Part shown: positions 36,167 through 46,990 of the stretch, piece after piece
How the letters are laid out: each line of letters starts with the position of its first letter
Numbering within the stretch: position 1 is the stretch's first letter
DNA from: Lindgomyces ingoldianus
Lineage: Eukaryota > Ascomycota > Dothideomycetes > Pleosporales > Lindgomycetaceae
Direction: 5' to 3'
Assembly: GCF_010093535.1 (NCBI RefSeq)
Contig: NW_022985182.1
Span: forward strand, 755,785 to 819,784
Length of the DNA: 64,000 bases
Notes under the pieces: model-generated
Seen by the model: the letters and a program-made list of their open reading frames with translations, nothing else
The model's database searches: none
What the model was told of the DNA's origin: nothing
Program-made: the position numbers and the translations under genes

Positions 36167-37931
36167 GGCCAAGCCTAGGGTACTCAGGGGTTGGATAGCT
36201 GTAACATAACTGTGACAGTTTTAATACGTAGAAAACAAAAGAGTCTACCTAAGCGCACAACGTCAGCATTCTTAGGTGGCCCAGCAATAAGGTATTAGTA
36301 TAAGTGTTCTAATGTAAAGCGTTGCGAATACTTTAACAACACATTAGTAACGCTTCCGCATACCCACGTTACAGAGGAGATCTGAGAGTAGATAAGAAGC
36401 TCTTACCTAAATCTGTACAGGTCTGAACTAGACATAAGGAAAAAAAAAAGTCCACTGCGTAAGTGTTCTTAACCTGTTTAAAACACCTTCTTATATATTG
36501 TAGACACTACTAGACAGTTATGCATTGCTATTGCAATAGCACAGCATGTGTACATACTAGACCTACGTGTGAGCTAATTTTGCGCTAAATAATGCATAAA
36601 CTTAGTAAAAAAATTTTAAAGTATGTTAATAGCCTTTTTATAATAGGTTACAGGCGGTTTCTAGAGCAGGCCTCTACTATATTAGTTGCAATAGTTAGAC
36701 GTATATAAATTAGGCAGAAGGGCATCTCTTTAAGACTGTTAGGGATTAATATTATGTTAAACGCCTTTAGAACCTCTTCTAAAATAGTTTACCTAAGGAG
36801 CTAGAACTAGGAGAGGAATGCAGTTCTATCTTCTTAACAAGGGCTAAACTTTAAGATTGTGGTAACATAGTCACTTTCTAATCTGTTTGCAACAACTTAC
36901 TAACGTGTTTATAAGACAACTATCTCTAAGACAAGGGAAAACTTATACAGGTAAGCTGTGGGGTTAAATTTGATATCATTATACCTGTATACGTAAACCA
37001 GTGCCCGTGCTGTACGTTTACGTCACATGGTTTACATATGCACCCCCCTCCTCCACCTACAAGGACTCCTGAGGCTCCCACACAGGAGATTATGTCCTAA
37101 GATGAAAAAAAAACTCAGCCAGAGCAGCACAAAGATAGTGAAGATAAAAGACCCGACCTAGTTCGCAGTTTCAGATCCTACATCTAGCGCCCTGACCTTG
37201 AAAATTCCTGCACCATACAGCGCGGGGTACAAAGGGACCTACTCAGTTCAACTAGATAATGCCGTAGATTCTGAACCCCATGCACAGCTACTAGCTAAAG
37301 GTACATCCACGTGCGAACCTTCTGCACCTACCTAGCAAAATCCGTAAACACATACTCGTCGATTTGCTACCCGCTGTCGAGATCATGAAGATGCCGGGTT
37401 GGGTTGTTGGAGAGTGGATTGGATCGCCCAGTTGTGTGCCACCAGTTGTACGCATGGAAATTCCGTATGTATAGCTAGTATTGGAGAAAAAATGGAATAA
37501 GGGCTACTCAAACCACCATGGCATGGCTCCCGCGGTTGTGCAGAACAATCACTTTAATGGCCACAAAGTACTTCCGCAAGCGTTACAGGACACACAATGA
37601 AGAGTGCAAAACGTAAAACTGCGGAAGTCGCCTAGGAGAGATCAGATTTGTTGGCACTGCGAGCAGAGACACTACAATAAGGATCTTATCTGCCTACCCG
37701 CACGCGCGGAACCGAACCGCTAGATAGAAATGACAAGGGAGGTACTAAGGCGCAGAAAGCATATGTTCATACTAAGGTTTCAAGTGAAGGAGATCAGGTT
37801 TGATGACGAGGAGGAAATGCCTAAAGACGGTGATACGACAAATGCTTGGAACGACGACTACAGACAAGAGGTGGAGCACAGAAGCGAACTAGGATGAAGT
37901 CAACTTCATTACTCCCTATCCAACTGTGGAT
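36167..37931. other. AT-rich relic tract, no gene
   Basis: Strongly AT-rich to about 37000, with stops in all frames. Near 37640-37690 the plus strand reads CWHCEQRHYN...C, which resembles a damaged retroelement zinc knuckle, but spacing is wrong and I do not rely on it. Words ACGTAAAC and GTTTACGT form an inverted pair at about 36994-37023. Confidence 0.4.
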
Positions 37932-40094
37932 TCATCCCTTCCCAAAAGCTAACTTTGCCTGCCCCCTCTCATCACTTCCACTCCCTCCTTTTCCTCTTCC
38001 CACCCCACCTCCGCCAGGTGGCCTTCCCCGCCCTCTCGTCAGTTTCTGCCCCACCGGGATTTGCCGTCTCTCCTCTTCCCTTATTTCCTTGGACAAATCC
38101 ATTGCGAAGTGGAAGTCCTCGTGTTCGGATTTCTCTGTTGATGGGAGGTGGATGTTACATCGAGAACAGAAAAATGTATCGATGGTTTGCTGATGTAGCG
38201 CTGGTGCTTTATGCGGGGCATCGGAATAGTGTTGATAAGGTGGAGGGTTGTCCAGGTGGGAATTTGGTTGCGCAGAAGGAGGTGTCCCTGTGTCATATCG
38301 GTTACCGTTGGGGTCATGTGGATGTGGAGGTGGTGTAGAAGGTCTCGATAATGCGTCCGGTGAGTCGAAATCAAGCTCCGAAGGTAGATGCTCGAAACCA
38401 TCGCTTTCGTCGTCCTGGTATTCCTCCTCCATTTCGTCTCTTGTAGTCTCTCGACTCGCTTTTAAAAATGCGCGTGCCACATTGAAATCCTTCTGATTTC
38501 TTTCCTCTCTCGCCCTAAAGAAATTCTGAATATTCTCCCTCTCACGCCTCCGTCTCTTTGCCGGCGGTGGCCCTGAATTCCTTGCCTCCAATCCTCCTCC
38601 TCTCTCATTCGCAAGCACAGCCTTTGCCTCTTCCCCTCTCACCAAAAAAAGCCCTATTCCCCTATTATTCGTCACTCCATCTTCAAAACCACCAACACTC
38701 AACGACAAATTTGCGCACGGCCATGCCCTCCCATCAACCACAACCTGCGCGAGCAAATTCTTCGCAAGATCGAACAGCATGGCTTCCGAGAGAGGTTTCC
38801 CCTGTGGAATCGGACTTTGTCTGCTTCTCGTCTGCATGCCCTGTCGATGGTGTAAATTGATCGTCTTGGGCCTCCTCTTGTTCTCTAAAACGCCCTCTTC
38901 GACACACCTTGAGAAGATATCCGCGACGAAGATGCGCAGCCATCGGATGCCTTGTTCGAAGGAGTTAATGGCTGGTCGAAACGACTTCGCGGACAGCATG
39001 CTTTTAATCTGTGTCCTGGGATTGACCTCACTATTATCTTCCCCACGAATCGTAGAATAAAGCCACGACCCCGTATCATCTCCCAACCGCTTTAACTGCT
39101 CCAATGGCTGCTCTAGTAAATCCCGCACTAGGTCCGTACTAAACATCGCGACAACCTCATCCCCCAACTTCCCGCCTAACATCCTAATCTTAGTGAACTT
39201 AAATTCCGACAAAAAGTGCTTGGCAGCCCGATTCCGGATGACAGTCTGCTGATTCGGTTTTTTGTATCCGGACCCCAATTTCGCCAACATTTTATTGCGC
39301 GCGATACCGGACGAACACGTATAGTGCAATTCCTCCGCAACAGCTCTGCGAACATCCCGCACGATTTCCGACGCAATGACCATGCACACATCATCCCAAT
39401 CCGGATCCATCTCCTCGCCTTCTCCATCCTCCCCCATACCAATCAACGTATCAGCCTCCCAATTCAACACCGTCGTCGGGGGCTTCGGTAGCCGTTCCAT
39501 CGGATCATCATATGGAGCCAGGCCTCTCAGCTCTGGATACCGTTCCAACAATATCCGATGAACCTGCACACTCAGATCAATAAAGACTTCATCAATACTC
39601 GCTTTCTCTACGCGCTGTTCTTTCTCTGGCAAGGCCTCTTTTATACACTTCAAAATCCGTCGGCTTTCCAAGCGATACGGATCTAGCGAGACTTTATGCG
39701 TGGCAATGTGTTTATATGCTTCGGGATGATATGCCCATTTCTCATCACCCTCTTTCCACGTCGCAACGTGCTGTAAGTGAACCTCTGGACATAGTTTCAG
39801 CGCTTCCGTGGATGTAATATGGCGGTTCAGACCGTAGGCCCGCGCGGGGTAATTTATAGCGATGAGGCCTTGCCATTGTTGGACTGCGAGGGGGAGATTG
39901 GGGGAGAGGCCGAGCCGCACAGTTTCGCATTGAGCGTAGAAGGCATCGAGGTCGATGTGGGCGATTACCCGGAGGGGTGTTGTTGTGCTGTAGGATTTGA
40001 GTTGGTGCAGCTGCTTGTATGTGAATTGCGATTTTGGAGTACGGCGGGAGCTTATGGAGAGGGGGGAGTGGATGAAGGGGGCTGGGGAGGACAT
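37932..40094 (-). CDS. RAD30: DNA polymerase eta (Y-family, Rad30/POLH)
   Basis: A single exon of 720 residues. Polymerase motifs in order: HIDLDAFYAQCE (first carboxylate) near residue 46, INYPARAYGLNR (finger region), KASIDEVFIDLS (catalytic Asp-Glu) near 163, CSSGIARNKMLAKLGS and the helix-hairpin-helix IRMLGGKLGDEV. The little-finger domain follows. The C-terminal third is disordered, then QQTIDTFF is a PCNA-interacting PIP box directly fused to a UBZ zinc finger (CSRCNIHL...EHEDFH). The enzyme bypasses UV photoproducts in the nucleus, recruited by PCNA and ubiquitin. Length fits the family, with no intron and no defect. Confidence 0.96.
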   Translation of the reverse strand: MSSPAPFIHSPLSISSRRTPKSQFTYKQLHQLKSYSTTTPLRVIAHIDLDAFYAQCETVRLGLSPNLPLAVQQWQGLIAINYPARAYGLNRHITSTEALKLCPEVHLQHVATWKEGDEKWAYHPEAYKHIATHKVSLDPYRLESRRILKCIKEALPEKEQRVEKASIDEVFIDLSVQVHRILLERYPELRGLAPYDDPMERLPKPPTTVLNWEADTLIGMGEDGEGEEMDPDWDDVCMVIASEIVRDVRRAVAEELHYTCSSGIARNKMLAKLGSGYKKPNQQTVIRNRAAKHFLSEFKFTKIRMLGGKLGDEVVAMFSTDLVRDLLEQPLEQLKRLGDDTGSWLYSTIRGEDNSEVNPRTQIKSMLSAKSFRPAINSFEQGIRWLRIFVADIFSRCVEEGVLENKRRPKTINLHHRQGMQTRSRQSPIPQGKPLSEAMLFDLAKNLLAQVVVDGRAWPCANLSLSVGGFEDGVTNNRGIGLFLVRGEEAKAVLANERGGGLEARNSGPPPAKRRRRERENIQNFFRAREERNQKDFNVARAFLKASRETTRDEMEEEYQDDESDGFEHLPSELDFDSPDALSRPSTPPPHPHDPNGNRYDTGTPPSAQPNSHLDNPPPYQHYSDAPHKAPALHQQTIDTFFCSRCNIHLPSTEKSEHEDFHFAMDLSKEIREEERRQIPVGQKLTRGRGRPPGGGGVGRGKGGSGSDERGQAKLAFGKG

Positions 40095-40687
40095 TTGAAG
40101 CCCGTCAGGATCGATGTGTCATTAGAGATAGAGGCGGTTTGCTTATAGGCATGTAGTGTGGAAGAGTGGTGGTGGATGAGAGAATGACAAGGATCTCAGG
40201 CGCGTCTTCCCGAGATCCCGTGCATGCGCGTCATTCATGCCAAGAGATCTTGCTTCCCGATTTGGCAGTCAATTGGATCTATAACATCGGTTTCCCTTCA
40301 GGTGCAGGGAGCATTGAACATAATGTTTGAAGCATATATATCATAATAGCACGGGAATTCATTCCTGTGACTTCATTATGACTGAGCGACAGCAATCACC
40401 TGATAGCTAGACTGCCCTCTTTCCCGACACTCTCAACGTCTGCGATTGTGGGACTGTTGTTATGCTTTCAAGGCAAAAATATGCACATGAAATCAATAAT
40501 CACACGTTCGCAAGCATTCAAGCACAAGATATCCCCTCTCCCTTCTCTACAAAATCAATGCCGTCATCGGTTCCTTTCGATTCCACCCCTATTCCCACCC
40601 CTACACCTACCTATCACACCACAAATACTGCCCTTCGCACTTGATACCCATCCCCAAACCGCATTCATTCACATATTATATCCTAAA

Positions 40688-40973
40688 ATGTCCCTCTACA
40701 GCTCAAAATCTTCCCCCTTCCCCGCACCTCCTCAGCTCGACTCTTCCCTCCGTTCACACCACACCCTCAATCTCGAAAGATCAAGACGCAAGATTAGGCG
40801 GGATAGAAGGGGCATTAAGAGGCCATTCTGGATTGGTGGAGAGTGGGTTGGATCCAATAGAGGGGAAGAAAAACGGGAAGATGGAGGCGTTATATAGGAA
40901 GAGGGGACGGGATGAGAAGAGGTGGGGGGATTGCAGTGGGAGGGGACGGAGGATGAGGGTGTGGAGGCGCTAG
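40688..40973 (+). pseudogene. Possible small gene with a frameshift
   Basis: From ATG 40688 the frame reads MSLYSSKSSPFPAPPQLDSS and HHTLNLER. In the adjacent frame a more protein-like stretch follows (DARLGGIEGALRGHSGLVES, LDPIEGKKNGKMEALYRKRG). Removing one T near 40783 would join them. No family recognised. It may be a real small protein with a one-base insertion, or chance. Confidence 0.3.
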
Positions 40974-41079
40974 GAGAGGCTAAGGGAGTAGAACAAGAAG
41001 AGATGAATGATAACGTGTTTACTTACTGTACACACATTCGTAAAGGATGAAACACGGGGCGGAGCAAACTCGTCTCTAC

Positions 41080-42087
41080 CAGGGCTTCCAACAAGGCGTA
41101 GTACTGTACGATTGGGCGATTTTGAGGCCTGTACAGGTGAGATTTTGTGTACGTTTGTACAACAGGGAGGAGGAGAGGTAGGTGTACGTATTTTAACTGT
41201 TACAGCTCACGTAATCTGTACAAGTAGTACAATTTAATTAAAGTACGCTATACTCTAGTTAAAATAGCTAAAATTATAAGTCTCTAGAGACAGAAAATTA
41301 AGGCCTAATTAACTATCAGAAAACTAATTCTTCTTAGTAATAAGAGTAGAGAGGTATAAAAGCTTGCTGCTTACTACCTTTAAGCAAGCCTTGTAATTAG
41401 TAATGTAATAGTTGCTACCTAGCAGCTTACAACGCCTAGAAGATAATAGCTTGTCCTTAGGCTTATGGTTATCTTTAGCATGCTCCCTTCGTAGGTGTTA
41501 AATAATATAGTTATAGCTATCTACCACCTTTCCAGCGCTTTAAGAGCCTTGTTTATAACACTAACAGCAGAGCTAGAGGCAGATTACCTTACCCTACTCC
41601 TCTAAGAGCAGTATATCTGCGCTATAAGCCTACGTCTTTAACAGTGTATAATTACTATATAACATAGTCTTATTCTTTACTTAGTAACCTAATTGCGCTA
41701 AGAGCAACACCTATTTTAAGTCTAATAGCTGTAAGGCCGAGATGGCGCTTACGTGCGACGGGTATATATACTACTCTGTACGCAAGATCAACTGTTGGTT
41801 GATTATCCGCACCTTTGGTTGTATTGGCGCAGTGGTACAGAGCTCCGTCCTTACATCTAGAACCCCTCTTAGATGCTTCTTTAAGCCTCCTACTTACTAG
41901 GGCCCTTTTACTCCTCTAGAATCTCTATATAAACTTCTTAAAAAAGTAATACAATCTGTACTATGTACTGTACCTATGGCATTACTAAACGTACAGTGCG
42001 GCTCTCGAACTTAGGACGTTCGTACTGAACACGTGACTGTTACGGTTCACTTTGTACAGACCGTAGTACGGCCCGTTGGAAGCCCTG
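41080..42087. mobile_element. hAT-type MITE, copy 2 (1008 bp)
   Basis: Same family as 26963-27579: identical-type ends (CAGGGCTTCCAAC and its complement) and a perfect 8-bp target duplication GTCTCTAC at 41072-41079 and 42088-42095. The outer 200 bp on each side align well with copy 1. About 390 bp more lies in the middle, so copy 1 is probably a deletion derivative or this copy carries an insert. No transposase frame. Its interior contains GGTTGTATTGGCGCAGTGGT (about 41817-41836), which looks like the 5' end and A-box of a tRNA. Confidence 0.92.
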
Positions 42088-42095
42088 GTCTCTAC

Positions 42096-43613
42096 ACCAA
42101 GACAAATTCCAGGGTTCTCCCTAACTCTTTATCAAAACATATTTCTTCAATTCAAGCCCTTGTAACTTACCATGTAGTCAGTCCAAAGAAACGCCGTGAA
42201 ACTGCCTTAATCCGACCGAGGAATACGCCGAGGCCTCCCTAAACCTGATATTCATGCAAAGCTACTATCACTCATCACTCACCAGCCATAGCTCTTCATC
42301 ATGCAGTGACGCGCTGCGTCGGATACGAATCCGAAGATGCATTGCATTAGTCCAGCCAAGCCCTGTGCAACTCCCCGATAAGCCGCTCCCTAAACCGAAC
42401 GATCCCCAATAGTGAGTTGTGAAAATTGCGCAGACCGAGAGATCCTTAGCTAAGCCACTCAAATTTTCCACTGGTATTTCCTTCCCATCTTAGAATCATT
42501 GGTCTCTACAAGGGTTTCGATCAACGGGACTCAACACGAGGAGAACATGCAAAGAATCACGTCAACAGGAAGAGCAGTAAGGGTTTACTAGAACCCCACT
42601 TCCAGCAATCATTGATGGACATGTCGATCAAACTGTTTTGCCAATATTCTTTCTATCCACCGTATCAATAAACGTTTTGCTATTCAGGAATTAGATATAT
42701 GGCTGATTTTGCGCCGCTAGACGTCAGCGCGAATGAGGGCTAAGCCTCATGGGATGTTAGGTTCCGTGTTATGTGGATGATGAAGAGAGAAACACCATAA
42801 ATCACCATACGTGTCCTAAATTTTGCTCAGCTCAGCTCAGCTCAACATATGCAAGTGCTACATGATACAATCTCCCGGGTATCCTACTATCGCATTGCAT
42901 CATCGCAAGAAGGGAAAGACCGCATGATCTTCTCCGACGCAATAAGTCTACCAGCGGTACCGAACCTCGCTCCGCATCCTGCACCGACGCTTTAGGCTAT
43001 GATCCGATGGGAGGATCCTGGCCCTTGGGCGTAAATGGGTCGAGGGTCTGACAGATTAGGAAACCATCGCCCAGAAATATTAAAATGCAATCAATTGACC
43101 CAGTAATTCTGGGCCCGGAATGCAAATTTAGCTGGTGTGGGCCTATATGGGGGTTATTGCGAAATGCGGCGTGGGAGTGATGATTTGCGTGGGGGAAAGG
43201 AACAGGAGATGTGGGCAGTTGCTGAGTGGAGACGCAGGAGTACGATATCGAGGGAAATTTTTGCATCATATCGGGCTGGGTTCTAGATTGACGGGGTTTG
43301 CATTGGGCATCAAAAACCTCCATGGGGGAACGGAAGACTGGAGACGCGCTAATCATCGCAGATAGAGCGACTTAGGAACATCAAAACTTGCTGAAGGAAT
43401 GGCCCGTGAGACGAGGCGTGCGCAATCGTCGAACATATGGGGGATTAATGGCAATCTGATTCCTGTTCCCACCTCCCAACCCTCGCAAGCTATGCATCAA
43501 TCAAAAGGCCATCCAGTCGTGAAACGTCCTCTTCGTGGTGGAAGTCCATACGCAGCAAAGGTATATACATGCGAAAGAAATGCACGAAAACGCTCCCGAA
43601 AACCCCGATGCAT
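42096..43613. other. Intergenic, no gene recognised
   Basis: No frame shows a known motif. A short (GCTCA)4 microsatellite lies near 42823-42845. Confidence 0.4.
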
Positions 43614-44060
43614 TCATTTCACTTGGAATCGCTCTGATACGAACAACGTGAATGGATCGCAAAATAGATCATAAGCAGCAAATTTTGAAGGAGATCCGTG
43701 GGTTGTCCAGAAACGATTCTGCCTTTGAATCCTCCCATTTCACTGGTCCAGCCATGGAGAAGTAGTCTTGGCGATATCCTGGGAATCAAGGTATCCACCC
43801 AGGACTGAGTGTCTGTGCACCACAGAGTACGAGCCCAATATTTCCAAGGTAGAAACGACAGCGAAGAAGAGTCAACACCAGGTAGAGTATTAACTGGATA
43901 GGAATTCCTTCCTTTGGGTGTTGGTGCAAAGCGTAACATGGACGGCTTGTCAGGATGTTCCTTAAACCAGCGCGAAGAAGAAAGTAGCGGAGTCGCATCA
44001 TTGGAGACATCACTCTATCCGGCCTCTTTCCTGGGAACAAGGAAACAACAGGCAGATCCT
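43614..44060 (-). pseudogene. Relic of an unrecognised fungal gene
   Basis: The minus strand reads WFKEHPDKPSMLRFAPTPKG, SSLSFLPWKYWARTLW, SQSWVDTLIPRISPRLLLHGW and TSEMGGFKGRI in one frame, then FAAYDLFCDPFTLFVSERFQ in another, ending at TGA 43614. The composition is clearly protein-like. An in-frame TAG lies near 44016 just upstream, and the last part needs a frame change near 43700 with no splice sites. I take it as a decayed gene. It abuts the 3' end of the RfeG-like gene. Confidence 0.5.
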
Positions 44061-44243
44061 AGAGAAGTGGGGATTGAACATGGCCACCCAGGGTCCAGCT
44101 TAGGTAAAGACTCCTGGTGAAGGTTTAAAGGATGATTCCGGACTCATAGCGGCGAAGGATAAAGAAATAGTAATACCTGACGGCCATGGAAGATCTACAT
44201 CCGGATCTTGGAAAAAAAACAAAAAAGGACATTTAAAATTAAA

Positions 44244-45253
44244 TCAAGATTGACCGCTCCGACGCGCTCGACCAGAGTTAGGCTGCGGTTGCTGTGGCTG
44301 CGCAGATATAGGATATTCTGGGAGAACGCGTTGTCAGTGGGAGAAGGGATCCGCACAGGACAAGCACTACTTACGGCGACCATCTGAGGCGATATAGTAA
44401 CCAGGCGCAGGACTAAACGGGCTTAGCGATATACCAAAAAATGATCGTCAAAGTAACCAAAATACCTTGGCTGGGTGCTGTAATTGTATTGGGGCGGTGG
44501 TGGATTTGCCCTAGGGGGGTCTTGGGGTGCCTGCGAAGGATAATATGGCATGGAATAAGCTGATTGCTCCCTGGACTGTGATGAGTAACCAGGATATGAA
44601 TCCTGCTGTGGCTGTGTCCTTGGTTGTGCGTGGTGGGTAGCCTGGGGGGAGACGGTATAACCCGGCTGCTGAGATGTATACTGCGTGGGGGGAGGAGCCG
44701 TTGTGTACGCAGAGTTTTCACCTTGGCCACCATACTGGCTGTATCCTGATCTCTGTGGTTCACAGGTCTGAGGATATTCTGTTGGAGCAGTCACGGCACT
44801 TGGGCCCCAGTGCTGCCTTGCGGCGTGGGTCCGGGAGTCCTGATATGCCACTAAAGAAGAGTCAGGGTGTCTCGATACCTTATGATCGCGCACATAAGGA
44901 CTACCTCGTCCTGCCTCCTGTTGCCAGCGCTGTGAATCCAGCTTTAGATCCGCAATCATTTGCTGTCCAGAACCAGTCAGCGACGTGCTTCAGTATGTTA
45001 TCTAGATAGTTGCAACGTACCGTGGTGAGCGTGCGATATGCGGTGATCAAATAGCCTGGTCGGCCCTGCGAAGAGTTAGCAGTCTGTTGTTGAGCCGTTT
45101 GGCGTGCGTCTGGAGTCAGACCTCATGTTCACCAGTGCCTATTCCGGGTCGTACCAGCGCGTTTGGGCCCAAATAGCGCTGGATGTCGGCCGTGATGACT
45201 TCGCGGGCGATGCCATCGCCTGGCACAAACCACTGGTTTGATCGTCCCGACAT
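44244..45253 (-). CDS. RfeG-like putative transcription factor
   Basis: Five exons, 45253-45122, 45065-45021, 44962-44466, 44412-44375 and 44317-44244, 261 residues, every join in phase. The conserved N-terminal block (NQWFVPGDGIAREVITADIQ, RYLGPNALVRPG, GYLITAYRTLTTQMIADLK, DSQRWQQE) matches proteins annotated as transcription factor RfeG in ascomycetes. The middle is rich in Tyr, Gln, Pro and Ser, and the short C-terminal motif PGYYIASDGR follows. A nuclear regulatory role is taken from that annotation only; no classical DNA-binding domain is visible. All introns are GT-AG. Confidence 0.82.
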
Positions 45254-46990
45254 TATTGTGAGTGAAGAGAAGAGCGAGACTAGAAGGAGAAGAAGACACT
45301 GATGTCAGAGTCGGCAACGGCTAAGGAACACGAGGTAAAAGAGACAAGGACTGGATCAGGCTCCAAGATAACGATCCAAAGACAGTAACCGTAAGCACCG
45401 GCTAAGAATAATACAGGTTCCTGTGTTGTCCTGCTGTTATCGGAGGAGGGCAAGTTCCAGAAGGGATGAAGAACAGGTCAAGGAGCAGGCTGATGCGGGG
45501 GGATTATACCGGCAAATGGGCTGTGGAGCTCGTGAAAGAGGGAAGGGTTGGGAGGGTGCGTGAGTGTGGACGCGGCAAGCCCAAAGAGGAGGCCGAGTGG
45601 CAGGGTTGCCTTTTGGGGGGGGAAGTGCTGTGGGCGAGCGAGGGCTCGTTCAGCTAGTACCACGGCGGGTATACGAAGACGGTATTGCGCAGGCGCTGCA
45701 ATAACACGATAGAGGGGATGCTGCCACGGACGACTGGAAGAGTACGGAGAGGGTACTTGTGGTGTGCGGCTCTTTCGTCGTCGGTGAGTTGAGGTGAAGC
45801 GGAGACCTTTTACAGCCAACGCCTGCAGGATGGCGGGGTACGCGCCGGGCTGCGATTGGGCAGAGGACGTCAGGCGGCTGCTGCACGTCAATGTTGGGCA
45901 TCAAGCAACGCCTGCTTGGGTGACAGCGCGTCGAACAAGGTCGCACCGCGGATGAGAGATATACAAAGGCGAGGGTGAAGCCCTTCGTCGCAGTTTCCGA
46001 GTGTGAGAGCGAAGAGAAGGAGCTGGCGAGAAGCAGCCGTAAGAGCAGGAAAGAGCGCCCGAGTTATCTGGGCCAGCACAGAGCGGAAGCAGCGCCTTGG
46101 GACGCAGTTACCTAGGCTAGGCTCGCGTCAGGTGCAGTTGGGCACAAGTGGCAGTGGCGCCTGTTGGGCATCCATGAGGAATGGCTCCCCAAGCCACGGC
46201 TGGCGCAGACACAAACACACGCCGCATCCATGGCTCCGCAGTGTTTATCATCTGGTGCCATTGGCGCATATCAACGGCGGCCGGTCTGCTAGATTTTCAC
46301 TGTGTCTGCTCACCCACTGACTTCCTCACCGACTCCCGGGTTTGCCATCGCGCACTGCGTGTCCAGCATTGCTCCATGACGGCTGCAAATTTCGCATGCA
46401 GCTCGAGCCCAGTGTGCACACTGAGAGCACGAGCGGCCTCAGCACATCCATGAAGTCCCGACTTGTTGGGCACGACTGCATGCGGTGCAAATCGTCGAAG
46501 AGACGCGCCGTCGGAAGGCGACGGTTGATATAAGAGCAGGACGCGGTATACCGCCATTGGTGACCTCCGGCCCCAGCGAGCAAGCTCATTCCTCGAAGTG
46601 TGCATCGACCGTGGTCAACACCGCCGCGCTGCCTATAGGAAGGCTGCCTCCTGCCCCGAGCCCCAATTCTCTCCTTTGATGTCTCCCATCGTGGCTGTTG
46701 CCAATTAGTCGGGATTTCGGTGAACCGCAGCATGCTATATAATGTCCCCCGTCGTCCAACGTATCAACGACAGCTTCCATATGCCTGTGTCAGGCACGCA
46801 CGTGTGGGCGTGGCACAAGCTGCAACTATCCGCCGTCGATGATGCACCCGTCTGCATTCTCCGCTGCACGCTGCCGTGACAAGTCTGGAACTGGGATAGA
46901 CACTAGCGGAAAGGGAGACTTTGACCCAACGTTCTTACTACCTTTGCACCACCAACACGTTACTCCGCCTGGCGAGACATGCATGTCATA
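45254..46990. other. Intergenic, GC-rich, no gene recognised
   Basis: Many overlapping frames on both strands but none with recognisable motifs. It holds the promoter and 5' leader of the RfeG-like gene. Confidence 0.4.

Noticed and set aside
37640..37700. Gag-like zinc knuckle
   Set aside because: Cys/His spacing does not fit CCHC and there is no surrounding gag or pol frame.
45478..46733. Overlapping frames of 90-140 codons
   Set aside because: GC-rich chance frames; peptides show no fold-like composition and no splice logic.
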